64,000 bases of DNA from Halonotius sp046719765 (lineage in GTDB: Archaea; Halobacteriota; Halobacteria; Halobacteriales; Haloferacaceae). Position numbers and translations under genes: made by a program. Under the pieces are notes generated by a model that was not told the DNA's origin, did not search any database, and saw only the letters and a program-made list of their open reading frames with translations. This document shows, one piece after another, positions 34,433-43,021 of the stretch. Where the stretch lies: NCBI RefSeq assembly GCF_046719765.1, contig NZ_JABEBY010000002.1:62001-126000 (forward strand). The letters are read 5' to 3'. Each line of letters starts with the position of its first letter. The stretch's first letter is position 1.

Positions 34433-35250
34433 GCTCGCTATCCCTCGTTACGACGTTGATCGGCCGCGAGCTCCGCACGGCTGCCCGCACACGGAGCTAC
34501 TACCTGCTTGGCCTTGCGGTCGGTGGGATTCTGCTCGGGCTAACGTTCGGCGGCGGTGGGGCCGCCACGGGCTACATCCCGACTGTTGTCGATCTGCTGT
34601 TGCCACTGGAGGTGCTCGTTCCGATTGTCGCGGTCGCCATCGGCTACCGGGCGATCCCGTCGGATCTTGACCGCGGCGAGGTGGCGATGCTGGATACCTA
34701 CGCTGTGTCGCCAGCTACCTATGTTGGCGCGGTCTATCTTGGTCGGGCCGCTGTGTTGTCGGCCATTGTCGGCGTCGCCCTTCTGGTCGTTGGGCTTGTC
34801 GTCGCCCTCGTCGCTGCCCCGGATACCGGTGTGTTTGCGACACACTCGGGGGTCGACTCGCCGATCCTCTTTGGGCGGTTTCTCGTGGTGACGCTGGTGT
34901 TTGGCAACGCGCTTGTGGCTGTCGTCCTCTTGGCTTCGATTGTTGTGTCCACCGCGCGAACGGCGATTGTTGCCGCGATCGCTGCGGTGCTCGCTGTCGT
35001 TGTCGGTGGTGAGGCGGCGATTGTTCTCGGTGTGCTTGACGGCGTCTTTACCGAGACGACGTTGCAGCTGGCCCTCGGGTTCATCCCAAACAGTGCCTAC
35101 CGGGGGCTTGTCTTTGAGACCGTCATCGGTGTGCTGTCGGCCGGCGAGTCCGGCTACGCGTTGCCGCTGGTCAGCGCGGTTGGCCTGCTGTTGTGGACAG
35201 GTGGCTCACTCGGGGCGGCGGCCGGACTCCTGCGGTGGCGAGTCGGCTGA
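34429..35250 (+). CDS. nosY: ABC transporter permease NosY
   Basis: A 273-residue membrane protein with six or more helices. It begins LIGRELRTAARTRSYYLLGL, the ABC-2/NosY lead-in, and has the loop YRAIPSDLDRGEVAMLDTYAVSPATYVGAVYLGR characteristic of NosY permeases. With NosD and NosF it forms the sulfur or copper-centre transport complex. It ends the cluster and is convergent with the urt operon. No nosZ gene is nearby. Confidence 0.9.
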   Translation: MSSLSLVTTLIGRELRTAARTRSYYLLGLAVGGILLGLTFGGGGAATGYIPTVVDLLLPLEVLVPIVAVAIGYRAIPSDLDRGEVAMLDTYAVSPATYVGAVYLGRAAVLSAIVGVALLVVGLVVALVAAPDTGVFATHSGVDSPILFGRFLVVTLVFGNALVAVVLLASIVVSTARTAIVAAIAAVLAVVVGGEAAIVLGVLDGVFTETTLQLALGFIPNSAYRGLVFETVIGVLSAGESGYALPLVSAVGLLLWTGGSLGAAAGLLRWRVG

Positions 35251-35271
35251 AAAAACCGCGGCAGCGGCCGG
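35250..35271 (-). terminator. Likely terminator of the urt operon
   Basis: Immediately after the urtE stop, the minus strand reads a GC-rich segment (GGCCGCTGCCGCGG) followed by a run of six T. Archaeal termination uses T-runs, and the site lies in the convergent gap with nosY. Inferred from sequence only. Confidence 0.5.
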
Positions 35272-35970
35272 TTAGACGACGAGATACTCTTCGAGTTGGT
35301 CACGCTCGGAGACCGCGTCGCCGGTGATCTCGTCGACGATGGTGCCGTGATCGATCGCGTAACACCGCTCGGCGAGCCCCTGAATGACCGACAGGTTCTG
35401 CTCGACAAAGAGGATCGTCGTGCCGAACTCGTCGTTGATCTGTTTGAGATCCTCGGTGATCGACTGGACGATCGATGGCTGGACACCCTCCGAGGGCTCG
35501 TCAACCAACAGCAGGTCGGGGTCGCCGACGAGCGCGCGAGCGATAGCGAGCATCTGCTGTTGGCCGCCGGACATCGTGCCGGCGTCCTGGTTGGCGCGCT
35601 CTTCGAGGATCGGGAAGTAGTCGTAGACCTGCTCGTAGCGCGTCTCGTCGTCGCCGCCGACTGACTCGCCGACCAGCAGGTTTTCCTTGACCGTTAGATC
35701 CGGGAACACGTCACGACCCTGTGGGACGTAGCCGATACTACGCTTTGCGCGTTCGTCAGGTGAGCTGCCGGTCAGCTCCTCGCCGTCATACCGGATGCTC
35801 CCGGTTTCCGGCTCAAGCAGCCCCATGATCGACTTGAGCAGCGTCGTCTTGCCGACGCCGTTGCGACCGACGATGCCGACGATCTCGCCGTCGTCGACGG
35901 TGAACTCCACGTCTCTGAGGATCGGTGTCTCGCCGTAGCCGGCGTTGAGATTCGAGATCTCCAGGCTCAT
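35272..35970 (-). CDS. urtE: Urea ABC transporter ATPase UrtE
   Basis: A 232-residue LivF-like ATPase: Walker A GRNGVGKTT, Q-loop GYVPQGRDVFPDLTV, signature MSGGQQQMLAIARAL, Walker B LLLVDEPSEGVQP and switch His region FVEQNLSV. Branched-chain/urea-type importers have two ATPases; this is the second (E). It overlaps urtD by 4 bp. The assignment as urea rather than amino acid transport rests on the five-gene order and the neighbouring urease and nickel genes. Confidence 0.9.
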   Translation of the reverse strand: MSLEISNLNAGYGETPILRDVEFTVDDGEIVGIVGRNGVGKTTLLKSIMGLLEPETGSIRYDGEELTGSSPDERAKRSIGYVPQGRDVFPDLTVKENLLVGESVGGDDETRYEQVYDYFPILEERANQDAGTMSGGQQQMLAIARALVGDPDLLLVDEPSEGVQPSIVQSITEDLKQINDEFGTTILFVEQNLSVIQGLAERCYAIDHGTIVDEITGDAVSERDQLEEYLVV

Positions 35971-36740
35971 GCGTTCTCACCCAGGTAGATGCGGCGAACC
36001 TCTTCGTCGGCCTCGATCTCCTCGATCGGGCCCTGCGTGAGAACCGATCCCTGGTTCAACACGGTGACTTGCTCGGAGATCTTGCGGACGAACTCCATGT
36101 CGTGTTCGACGACGAGGAACGTCATCCCGTCGTCGTGCAGCGAGCGGATCAGCTCGGCGATATCGTCCGTTTCGTCAACGGACATCCCGGCGACCGGTTC
36201 GTCGAGGATGATAAACGTTGGATCGAGCGTGACCGCCATCCCGATCTCAAGCCGCTGTTTCTCGCCATGGGAGAGATCGCTGGCCGGCTCATCGGCCTTC
36301 TCGGCCAGTGCGATCCGGTCGAGCGTGCGCTCCAAGACGGCCTCGATATCGCGGTCAGTTCGATTCAGCGGCACCCGGAGATTTTGTTCGACCGTGAGAC
36401 TCTCGTAGATGTGTGGTGACTGGAACTTGACGCTGATCCCGGCGTCCATCCGCTCGTGTGGTTCCAGATCGCTGAGATCGATCCCGTCGAAGTACACGTC
36501 GCCATCAGTTGGCGACAGCTGTCCCGTGATCAGCTCAAGCAGCGTCGATTTGCCGGCCCCGTTCGGGCCGATCAGACACCTGATCTCACCTTCCTCGACG
36601 GTGAAGTCGACGCTGTCGACGGCGGTGAGGCCGCCGAACTTCTTGGTGAGCCCTTTCGTCGAGAGGATGGCCTCGCGGCTGGTTCCGGTGGCGGCAACCG
36701 CGGGCTGCTCTCTGACGTTTGGATCCTGTGGCGTGCTCAT
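35967..36740 (-). CDS. urtD: Urea ABC transporter ATPase UrtD
   Basis: A 257-residue LivG-like ATPase with Walker A GPNGAGKSTL, the LivG-type signature LSHGEKQRLEIGMAV and Walker B FIILDEPVAGMSVDE. The SHGEKQ/LEIGM form is typical of UrtD. The first 30 residues are a hydrophilic extension. It overlaps urtC and urtE by 4 bp on either side, indicating one operon with coupled translation. Confidence 0.92.
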   Translation of the reverse strand: MSTPQDPNVREQPAVAATGTSREAILSTKGLTKKFGGLTAVDSVDFTVEEGEIRCLIGPNGAGKSTLLELITGQLSPTDGDVYFDGIDLSDLEPHERMDAGISVKFQSPHIYESLTVEQNLRVPLNRTDRDIEAVLERTLDRIALAEKADEPASDLSHGEKQRLEIGMAVTLDPTFIILDEPVAGMSVDETDDIAELIRSLHDDGMTFLVVEHDMEFVRKISEQVTVLNQGSVLTQGPIEEIEADEEVRRIYLGENA

Positions 36741-37921
36741 TCACGAACCACCTCCGAACTGGGTGGGGTCTCTGTGTCGGATTGTCCAATCCCGAGCGAC
36801 TGCAACCACGCCTGGATGCGTGTTTGAATCGTTACCCGGCCGTGTTCGATCCCCTCGCGGATGCCGTGCTCGCTGAAGAACACGTAGCCATCTTTGATCC
36901 CGGGGAGAATCCCCCGCGGAACCAGTAGGACTGTTGTCATCAGGATCACGCCAACAAAGACGATCGCAAACTCCGAGGCGTTAATCGAGAACCACAGTCG
37001 GAGCCGCTCGATGATGATCGTGCCGACGATCGCGCCGAGCAGCGATTCACGGCCGCCAAGGGTGACCCAGACGATGGGGATCGTCGCAAACACGAGCGAG
37101 AACACGCTCGGATCCATGTAGTTCCCCCATGTCGCATAGAGGACGCCGCCGAAGCCAGCCAGCGCGCCCGACAGCGTAAAGACAGCGAGTTTCACTCGCT
37201 TGACGTTGTAGCCGAGCATCGCGGTTCGTTCGGCATCCTCGCGGATCGCCACCAGCGCGTAGCCGTATTTGCTGTTGACGAGCACCCTTGCACCGAGATA
37301 CGCGAGCAGGAGGACGCCCAACACGAACCAGTAGAACCCCGACCCGGAGAGGGAAATCGAGGCCCCCTCGACACCGAGTGCGAAGTTTCGGATCCCGGGG
37401 ATGCCGTTGAACCCGCCGAGTGCGACCGTACCGATCGACCACTCCGAGCCCGCCGTCTGTGCCATGAACGTTTCGAGGACGAGCGTCACGACGAGCGTGA
37501 GGATCGCCACGTACACGTCTTGGACGCCCCCGTAGAACATGAAGTAGCCGAGGACGAACGCCGACAGCGTTGCGGCGGCGATGGCGACGGGTAAGGCGAC
37601 CGTCTGGCCGAACGCCCCGCCGAGATTGAGGCTCACGATGGCGTAGGTGTAGCCGGCGATCCCGAAGAAGGCGACTTGGCCGAAGCTCAGAATGCCGGTG
37701 TATCCCCAGATGAGCGACAGCGACAGCGCGAGCAGGCCGTAAGCGAGAAACAGCGAGAACTGGCCCGCCGCATAGGAGCCCCGGACAAGCGGGTAGGCGG
37801 CCATCACGATCATCCCGACCGCGAAGGCGGCCCAGAAGGCACGGGAGTTCCCGAGCGTGTTCGGCCCGTTCAGTTTGTTCCCGATGCGTTTGAGTCGTGG
37901 TGGCAGCGTTACGTCCATCAT
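36737..37921 (-). CDS. urtC: Urea ABC transporter permease UrtC
   Basis: A 394-residue LivM-like permease with about ten membrane helices. Typical blocks: LIWGYTGILSFGQVAFFGIAGY, LVNSKYGYALVAIREDAERTAMLGYNV and LSGALAGFGGVLYA. The EAA-like loop IREDAERTAMLGYN contacts the ATPase. The C-terminal 60 residues are hydrophilic. It overlaps urtB and urtD by 4 bp. Confidence 0.92.
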   Translation of the reverse strand: MMDVTLPPRLKRIGNKLNGPNTLGNSRAFWAAFAVGMIVMAAYPLVRGSYAAGQFSLFLAYGLLALSLSLIWGYTGILSFGQVAFFGIAGYTYAIVSLNLGGAFGQTVALPVAIAAATLSAFVLGYFMFYGGVQDVYVAILTLVVTLVLETFMAQTAGSEWSIGTVALGGFNGIPGIRNFALGVEGASISLSGSGFYWFVLGVLLLAYLGARVLVNSKYGYALVAIREDAERTAMLGYNVKRVKLAVFTLSGALAGFGGVLYATWGNYMDPSVFSLVFATIPIVWVTLGGRESLLGAIVGTIIIERLRLWFSINASEFAIVFVGVILMTTVLLVPRGILPGIKDGYVFFSEHGIREGIEHGRVTIQTRIQAWLQSLGIGQSDTETPPSSEVVRE

Positions 37922-38871
37922 TGCCGTTCACCCAGTTTATCACGGATCGTGTGTGCGAGACCGGTCAACCCATCCGGCAGGAGGCGGATCACGATGATCG
38001 CCGTGAGCAGCAGCGCGATCTGCCCGATGAAGTTCCCGTAGAGGTTCGAGAAGACCGCGTCGATCGTGCCGAGCACACCGCCGGCCAGCGTCGTCCCGAG
38101 CAGGACGGTCGAGCCGCCGGTAACGACCGTGACGAACGACTCGACGAGGAACGACTGGCCCATCCCCGGCACGATCGTCGCCGAGGGCGCGTACAGCGCG
38201 CCGGTCAACCCGGCGAGCCCGGAGCCGATGGCGAAGGTGACGGTGTACATCCGGTCGGTATCAACACCCATCGAACGGGCGGTTTCGGCGTCCTGAATCG
38301 TCGCCCGCGCCTGAATCCCGAACTCGGTGCGGGTAAAGACGAGGTACGCCCCACCGAGGACGGCGATCGCGGCAAACAGCAGCAGTACGCGGTACGCCGA
38401 GTAGGTGTATCCCGGAACGTTGCCGAACGGCGTGCCGATCGACTGCAGGGAGTTGCCGAAGATGATCCGGGTGCCCTGTGTCAGGATCAGCCCGAGGCCG
38501 AACGTGACGATCATCGAATCCAGGAGTCGACCGTACAGCCGCCTCACGATGGTGCGCTCGACAATCGCTCCAAAGATGGCGGTTCCAAGCGCGCCGAGTA
38601 TCATCGCGACCGGCAGCGGCAGTCCGGCCACGTTGACCGACAGCGTCGTGATGTAGGCACCCATCATGATGAACTCGCCGTGAGCGAGATTGATGACGCC
38701 CATCATCCCGAAGATGATGGTGAGGCCGATCGCCGCAAGGATGATGAACGCGATGCTGTCGGCCATCTGCAGGAGCTGTGTCACCGGAACACCGATGCTG
38801 TCGAGCCCCCCCAACACGTCGCCGATGAACAGCGGGGTGAGCAGACCGGTTGCGCCGAAGCCCGATGTCAT
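37918..38871 (-). CDS. urtB: Urea ABC transporter permease UrtB
   Basis: A 317-residue LivH-like permease, about eight helices. Typical blocks: IFGMMGVINLAHGEFIMMGAYITTL, IRATIQDAETARSMGVDTDRMYTVTFAIGSGLAGLTGAL. The MGVINLAHGEF motif is a hallmark of the family. It lies 3 bp after urtA and overlaps urtC by 4 bp. Confidence 0.93.
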   Translation of the reverse strand: MTSGFGATGLLTPLFIGDVLGGLDSIGVPVTQLLQMADSIAFIILAAIGLTIIFGMMGVINLAHGEFIMMGAYITTLSVNVAGLPLPVAMILGALGTAIFGAIVERTIVRRLYGRLLDSMIVTFGLGLILTQGTRIIFGNSLQSIGTPFGNVPGYTYSAYRVLLLFAAIAVLGGAYLVFTRTEFGIQARATIQDAETARSMGVDTDRMYTVTFAIGSGLAGLTGALYAPSATIVPGMGQSFLVESFVTVVTGGSTVLLGTTLAGGVLGTIDAVFSNLYGNFIGQIALLLTAIIVIRLLPDGLTGLAHTIRDKLGERQ

Positions 38872-38874
38872 CAG

Positions 38875-40158
38875 TTACTCTCCTGCGGCGTCGTAGTATT
38901 CGGTTGGCGTGAACTGTCGCTCTAGCTCGCTGTCTTCGCCTGAGAGGTCGATCCCGACCGTCTCGGAGAGGAACTGCTCGGGGATCATCCGCTCGTCTTC
39001 GACGGTGATGTTGTGGTCGGCGTCGCACTTCATGACCCGCATGTTGTGGGTCATGTGGTGAACCGGCCCCTGAAGGCTGATGTCGCCTTCCGGGGATCGG
39101 TCGCCGGTGATCTCCATGCCGCTGTTCAGTACCTCCTTGACGGCTTCCTGATCGGTCGTGCCGGCCTCCTCGACGGCATTCTTGTACATGTAGATCGAGA
39201 AGTAGTTGTTGACGGACTCCTCGTTGGCGTAGCCGGCGTCCGGCCAGCGGTCGTAGTAGCGGCTGACGTAATCCTCGTTGCGGTCGGTCGGGATCTCCTC
39301 CATGTAGTTGAACCCGCCGTAGACATCCTTCAGCGCCGGTGCTTCGAGGCGTTTATGTTGGTAGCCCTGGGCCATCACGGTTGAGGTGCCCATCGGGATA
39401 TCGAGGCCTGCGGAGGTTCGCTGGTTCCAGAACGAGGAGTGGTTGTTGCCGACGAGGATCGCCATCACAAAGTCCGGATCGGCCTCCTGGATGTTGCTGA
39501 TCGTCGAGCCGAAATTCTGGTTCGACAGCGGGATGAACTCCTCGTTGTTGACCGACGCGCCGTTCTCCTGGGCGATGACCTTCACCCAGTCGGCCGACAG
39601 CTGGCCGAAGTTGTAGTCGGCCGCGATGGTGTAGATGTCGGTGCCGAAGTTCTCGATCATGTAGGGGACGACACTGCCGAGCTGCTGACGGGCCGTCGGG
39701 CCCATACAGTAGACGTTCTTGTCGGCGACGCCGCCCTCGTACTGGGTCGTGTAGAAGTACAGCTGATCCTCGCGGTCGATGATCGGCCGGATCGCCTCCC
39801 GTGTCGCCGAGGAGTAGCCGGCCCACAGCGCGTCGACGTTTTCCTGCTGGATGAGCCGCTCGGTGAGCTGCTGGTAGCGCTGGTTGTCGGACTGTGGGTC
39901 AGGATCGAACAGCTCGATCTGTTGGCCCATGATCCCGCCGTTGTCGTTGATCTCCTCGATTGCGAGCTTGCTGGCCCGCCACTTTGGCGTGCCGACAAGC
40001 GAGAAGTTCCCCGATTGATCCTCAAGGACACCGATCTTGATCGTGTCGCTGCCGCCACCCCCACCGCCACTACTGCCACCACAGCCGGCTAGTGCCGCGC
40101 CGACGCCGGCCGCACCGGTGGCAAGAACTGATCGTCGAGAAACGCGATTGTCACTCAT
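38875..40158 (-). CDS. urtA: Urea-binding lipoprotein UrtA
   Basis: A 427-residue substrate-binding protein. The N-terminus SRRSVLATGAAGVGAALAGC is a Tat signal with lipobox, followed by a Gly/Ser linker. The type I periplasmic-binding fold begins IKIGVLEDQSGNFSLVGTPKWRASKLAIEEIND, and UrtA-type blocks follow, such as FYTTQYEGG, NVYCMGP and PSHxxGN-like MAILVGNNHSSFW. It captures extracellular urea for the permeases. A GGAGG ribosome site lies 10-15 bp before the ATG. The promoter is probably the TATATAATATA run at 40260-40275, leaving an untranslated leader of about 80 bases. Confidence 0.93.
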   Translation of the reverse strand: MSDNRVSRRSVLATGAAGVGAALAGCGGSSGGGGGGSDTIKIGVLEDQSGNFSLVGTPKWRASKLAIEEINDNGGIMGQQIELFDPDPQSDNQRYQQLTERLIQQENVDALWAGYSSATREAIRPIIDREDQLYFYTTQYEGGVADKNVYCMGPTARQQLGSVVPYMIENFGTDIYTIAADYNFGQLSADWVKVIAQENGASVNNEEFIPLSNQNFGSTISNIQEADPDFVMAILVGNNHSSFWNQRTSAGLDIPMGTSTVMAQGYQHKRLEAPALKDVYGGFNYMEEIPTDRNEDYVSRYYDRWPDAGYANEESVNNYFSIYMYKNAVEEAGTTDQEAVKEVLNSGMEITGDRSPEGDISLQGPVHHMTHNMRVMKCDADHNITVEDERMIPEQFLSETVGIDLSGEDSELERQFTPTEYYDAAGE

Positions 40159-40612
40159 TGTACATCCTCCGTGTTTCGGTTGTCATTGTGTGCATACGCA
40201 ACCTGGTCAGCCGCATTGCAGTCCGTCTGTCCGTTCATATCGTCGTCTCTGTTGAGATACGTATATTATATAAATCCTTCCAATAGAAACAGAATAGGTG
40301 GATATATACTCACAATATCCTTGTTGTAATATGGGATCCTTATATTTTGGACGTGTATCGGAGTATAATACCTGAATACGCGAGTGAAATTTAGATTCGG
40401 ATTATTTTGTGTTTGGTACGATTCATTCGTCGGATTCTGTTGGGTTCGGGGGTAATCCCACCGGACGGGGGTGACAGCGCGGTAGGTCGGCGAGCGGGCG
40501 ACCAGTACCGGCGAGTCACCGGCAACAACTGCGATGCGCGCGCCGATAATATTCGCCGCCGAGTAACTAAGGTCGATAAGTCATCCTAACCCGGCCAGGT
40601 CAGCGGAAAGCA
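40159..40612. promoter_or_regulatory. AT-rich control region upstream of urtA
   Basis: About 450 bp without a gene. The part near urtA holds a Shine-Dalgarno GGAGG, a TATA-like run at 40260-40275 and, further out, the palindrome-like GTATAATAC at 40363-40371, which resembles the CAGTATTAC motif found at nikR and ure. The region from 40440 onward turns GC-rich. No gene or RNA is evident. Confidence 0.45.
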
Positions 40613-40702
40613 GCGACATCCGGGAGAACGCTACCCGGAACAATGCCACCCAGAACAACGCCACCCGAAACAACGACATCCGGAGTAGCGACACCCCGAT
40701 CA
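40613..40702. repeat. Degenerate tandem repeat, six units of 15 bp
   Basis: Six consecutive 15-base units can be aligned: the common form is ACGCCACCCGGAACA, with individual units starting at 40613, 40628, 40643, 40658, 40673 and 40688. They differ at three to six positions each. The array ends 16 bp before the stop codon of nikR and is not inside any supported gene. Its period of 15 is a multiple of three, so it may be the remains of a coding repeat. Confidence 0.55.
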
Positions 40703-40717
40703 AACCGCCGATGGGCC

Positions 40718-41134
40718 TCACCGATCAGCTTCGACGACGGTGAGTTTGACGCCGTGAACCCCTTTCAGCGGTCGAATCCGATCGAGCAGGGTTTCGATCC
40801 GCTCGCCCGGCCCGTCGACGGCGATCGATTCCAGACAGAGGTGGTCGCTGAGATGGACGTGGTGGACGGCGATGATCGTCTCGGTGAACTCGTGTTGGAG
40901 TTCGCTCATCTCGTCGGTGACGCCGCTGTGTTCGTGTTCGTAGAGGACGACAACTGTCCCGCTCAGTGTCCCCGAGAGACCGGTCTGTTGGTTGAACTCC
41001 GTGACAAACGCGCGCAGCGCGTCGCGTGTCGCCTCCGAACGGCTGTCGTAGTCGCCGGCCGCAACGACGCCGTCGAGTTCGGCGAGGAGGGCTGGCGGGA
41101 GTGTCACGCTCATCCGGTCGAGGTCGTCGCTCAT
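40718..41134 (-). CDS. nikR: Nickel-responsive regulator NikR
   Basis: A 138-residue repressor. Residues 6-48 are a ribbon-helix-helix DNA-binding domain (MSVTLPPALLAELDGVVAAG, SRSEATRDALRAF). The ACT-like nickel domain has all four high-affinity ligands at E. coli spacing: His81, His92, His94 and Cys100 (HEFTETIIAVHHVHLSDHLC). It should repress the divergent nickel transporter when nickel is ample. Its position between urtA and the transporter suggests it may also control urea genes. Confidence 0.95.
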   Translation of the reverse strand: MSDDLDRMSVTLPPALLAELDGVVAAGDYDSRSEATRDALRAFVTEFNQQTGLSGTLSGTVVVLYEHEHSGVTDEMSELQHEFTETIIAVHHVHLSDHLCLESIAVDGPGERIETLLDRIRPLKGVHGVKLTVVEADR

Positions 41135-41189
41135 AGCTCCGTATTTTCGAGCACCCGTTTAATTCTTCGCCGATCTCCTGGCGACATGG

Positions 41190-41232
41190 TACTGTATCGT
41201 CCAGTATTACGATTCTCTGGGGAAGTATTATT
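41190..41232. promoter_or_regulatory. nikR-nikM divergent promoter with candidate NikR sites
   Basis: Contains an inverted repeat TACTG-N7-CAGTA (41190-41206), CAGTATTAC at 41202-41210 and AAGTATTATT at 41223-41232. The AGTATTA cores are 21 bp apart, two helical turns. The second overlaps the TATA-like TATTATT about 30 bp before the nikM ATG at 41260, so a bound protein would block transcription. NikR is the obvious candidate; no binding data can be inferred from sequence. Confidence 0.5.
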
Positions 41233-41259
41233 ACCGTACTACACAGTGAGCCAGTCAAC

Positions 41260-41916
41260 ATGCACATTCCCGACGGCTTTCTCGACCCCCTGATTGCGGG
41301 GCTGTTCTGGCTCGGCTCCGGTCTCGCAATCGGTATCGCAATCAGACGCGCCCGCGGCGAACTCGGTGATGAACGAACGCCGCTGCTCGGCGTCGTCGCG
41401 GCAGGGATCTTCGCCGCACAAATGTTGAACTGGCCGATCCCCGGCGGCACCAGCGCGCATTTCGTCGGCGGCGCGTTCGCCGGCATCCTATTGGGTCCGT
41501 ATCTCGGCGTGCTCGCTATGACGGCCGTCGTGACGATCCAGGCACTCGTCTTCGGCGACGGCGGGATCATCGCCCTCGGCGGCAACCTCTTTGCGATGGC
41601 CGTCGTTGACGTGTTGGTCGGCTACGGCCTCTTCCGAGCCTTCAGAGGATTCCACGAGACAGGAGCCGCCTTCGTCGCGGGCTGGGGGGCGATCACGGTG
41701 TCGGCGCTCGCGGTCGGCGTTGGCGTCGGGGCCTCCTCGGCGTTCGCCTACGAGTGGAGTACGACAGTGCCGATCATGGTCGTCGGCCATGCGCTCCTCG
41801 GTCTCATCGAGGGGGCGATCACCGCCGCCGTCTACGGCTACGTTGCGAACGCGCGCCCGAACCTCGTGGTCGGTCGCGTCGCCGACGACGCGCTGGCACC
41901 GGAGGTGGGCGCATGA
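41260..41916 (+). CDS. ECF nickel/cobalt transporter component CbiM/NikM
   Basis: A 218-residue membrane protein starting MHIPDGFLDP, where the conserved MHI(M/P)DG N-terminus provides metal ligands (free amino group and His2). Six or more helices follow, with GGTSAHFVGGAFAGILLGP and DGGIIALGGNLFAMAV as family blocks. It is the substrate-capturing subunit of an energy-coupling factor transporter. Cobalt and nickel versions look alike; nikR and urease next door point to nickel. It overlaps the next gene by 4 bp. Confidence 0.92.
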   Translation: MHIPDGFLDPLIAGLFWLGSGLAIGIAIRRARGELGDERTPLLGVVAAGIFAAQMLNWPIPGGTSAHFVGGAFAGILLGPYLGVLAMTAVVTIQALVFGDGGIIALGGNLFAMAVVDVLVGYGLFRAFRGFHETGAAFVAGWGAITVSALAVGVGVGASSAFAYEWSTTVPIMVVGHALLGLIEGAITAAVYGYVANARPNLVVGRVADDALAPEVGA

Positions 41917-42212
41917 GCGTCGCCACCGGCGACTCGTGGCTCCGTGGTGCGATGATCGGGCTTCTCGTCCTCGTCGTGCTCACCCCGGTGTTCGGCTGGG
42001 CGGCGGGCGCGGTCGGCTACGCCGAACCGCTCGAAAACGCCGCCGAAGCGACCGGAGCCGCCGACGCCGCGACCAGCGTCGTCCCCGCCATCCTGCCGGG
42101 ATACGCCATCCCGGGCGTTGGCGGATCGCTGAGCACGCTCTTCGCGGCGGTCGTCGGAACCGCACTGACACTCGCGGTCGCCATCGGCGCGGGTCGCCTG
42201 CTCGAACAGTGA
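41913..42212 (+). CDS. PDGLE-type small component (NikN/CbiN-like)
   Basis: A 99-residue protein with two membrane helices (about 12-30 and 72-92) bracketing an extracytoplasmic loop: FGWAAGAVGYAEPLENAAEATG and PAILPGYAIPGV. This is the PDGLE/CbiN-like layout that accompanies CbiM in metal ECF transporters and is needed for uptake. ATGA overlap with CbiM upstream and GTGA overlap with CbiQ downstream show a single translation-coupled operon. Confidence 0.85.
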   Translation: MSVATGDSWLRGAMIGLLVLVVLTPVFGWAAGAVGYAEPLENAAEATGAADAATSVVPAILPGYAIPGVGGSLSTLFAAVVGTALTLAVAIGAGRLLEQ

Positions 42213-43021
42213 CCGGCGTCGTCGGCCGATCGGTCGAATCGATTACAGCCGCGTTGCGCGCCGTCTTTACCGCCGAACAGGTCGCCGCCACCGACGGGTT
42301 TCTCCAGCGGCGCGATCCGCGGGTGACGCTGGTCGCCGTCGCCGGGCTCGCCTTAGCGGTGATGATCACGCGAACGATTCCGGTGACGCTCGGTTTCGCT
42401 GGACTCACACTCGCCCTCGCGTTGTTGTCGGCCGTCCCGCTCCGGCGACTGTTCGCCCGCGCCGCGGTTGTCCCGCTGGTCTCCGCGCTGATCGTCCTCC
42501 CGCAGGCTGTGTTGCTGCCGGGCGACGTGCTCGTTTCAGTGTTCGGGCTGGCGATCACCGACGCCGGGGTCGCCTACGTCGTCCTGTTTACGCTGCGGGT
42601 CGGTGTCGGCGTCGCGTTACTGTCGCTGATCGTGTTGACGACGCCGTTTTCGGCGGTCGTCGCGGCACTGCGGCAACTCCGGGTGCCGGTCGCGCTCGTG
42701 TGGGTGATCGCCATCACCTACCGCTATCTGTTTTTGTTCTTCGATGAGCTCCAGCGACTGATCTTGGCGCGGAACAGCCGGACAAAAGGGGAGGCAACGC
42801 TCCGCGGCGGCTGGCGCGACGGCCGCCGTGTTGCGGGGACGTTCCTCCTGCGAACGCTCGACCGCGGCGAGCGCGTCGGCCGCGGGATGCGGGCCCGCGG
42901 CGGGGCGCGGCCGCCGTCGCCGTACCGTCGCTCGCGGTCGGTTGACGCCGGCGACTACGCGTTGCTCATTGTCGCCGCCGTCGCGGTCGTCGGTTCGGGA
43001 GTGATTCGATGGGGCCTGTGA
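42209..43021 (+). CDS. ECF transporter transmembrane protein CbiQ/NikQ
   Basis: A 270-residue membrane coupling subunit. I place the start at the GTG (42209) that overlaps the previous stop. Family blocks: RRDPRVTLVAVAGLALAVM, LRQLRVPVALVWVIAITYRYLFLFFDELQRLILARNSR, and the second coupling motif ERVGRGMRARG, both with the Ala-Arg-Gly signature that docks on the ATPase. It transmits ATP-driven movement to CbiM. It overlaps the ATPase gene by 13 bp. Confidence 0.9.
   Translation: MTGVVGRSVESITAALRAVFTAEQVAATDGFLQRRDPRVTLVAVAGLALAVMITRTIPVTLGFAGLTLALALLSAVPLRRLFARAAVVPLVSALIVLPQAVLLPGDVLVSVFGLAITDAGVAYVVLFTLRVGVGVALLSLIVLTTPFSAVVAALRQLRVPVALVWVIAITYRYLFLFFDELQRLILARNSRTKGEATLRGGWRDGRRVAGTFLLRTLDRGERVGRGMRARGGARPPSPYRRSRSVDAGDYALLIVAAVAVVGSGVIRWGL

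Noticed and set aside
40613..40702. Possible CRISPR array
   Set aside because: Units are 15 bp, contiguous and degenerate with no spacers, and no cas gene is present.
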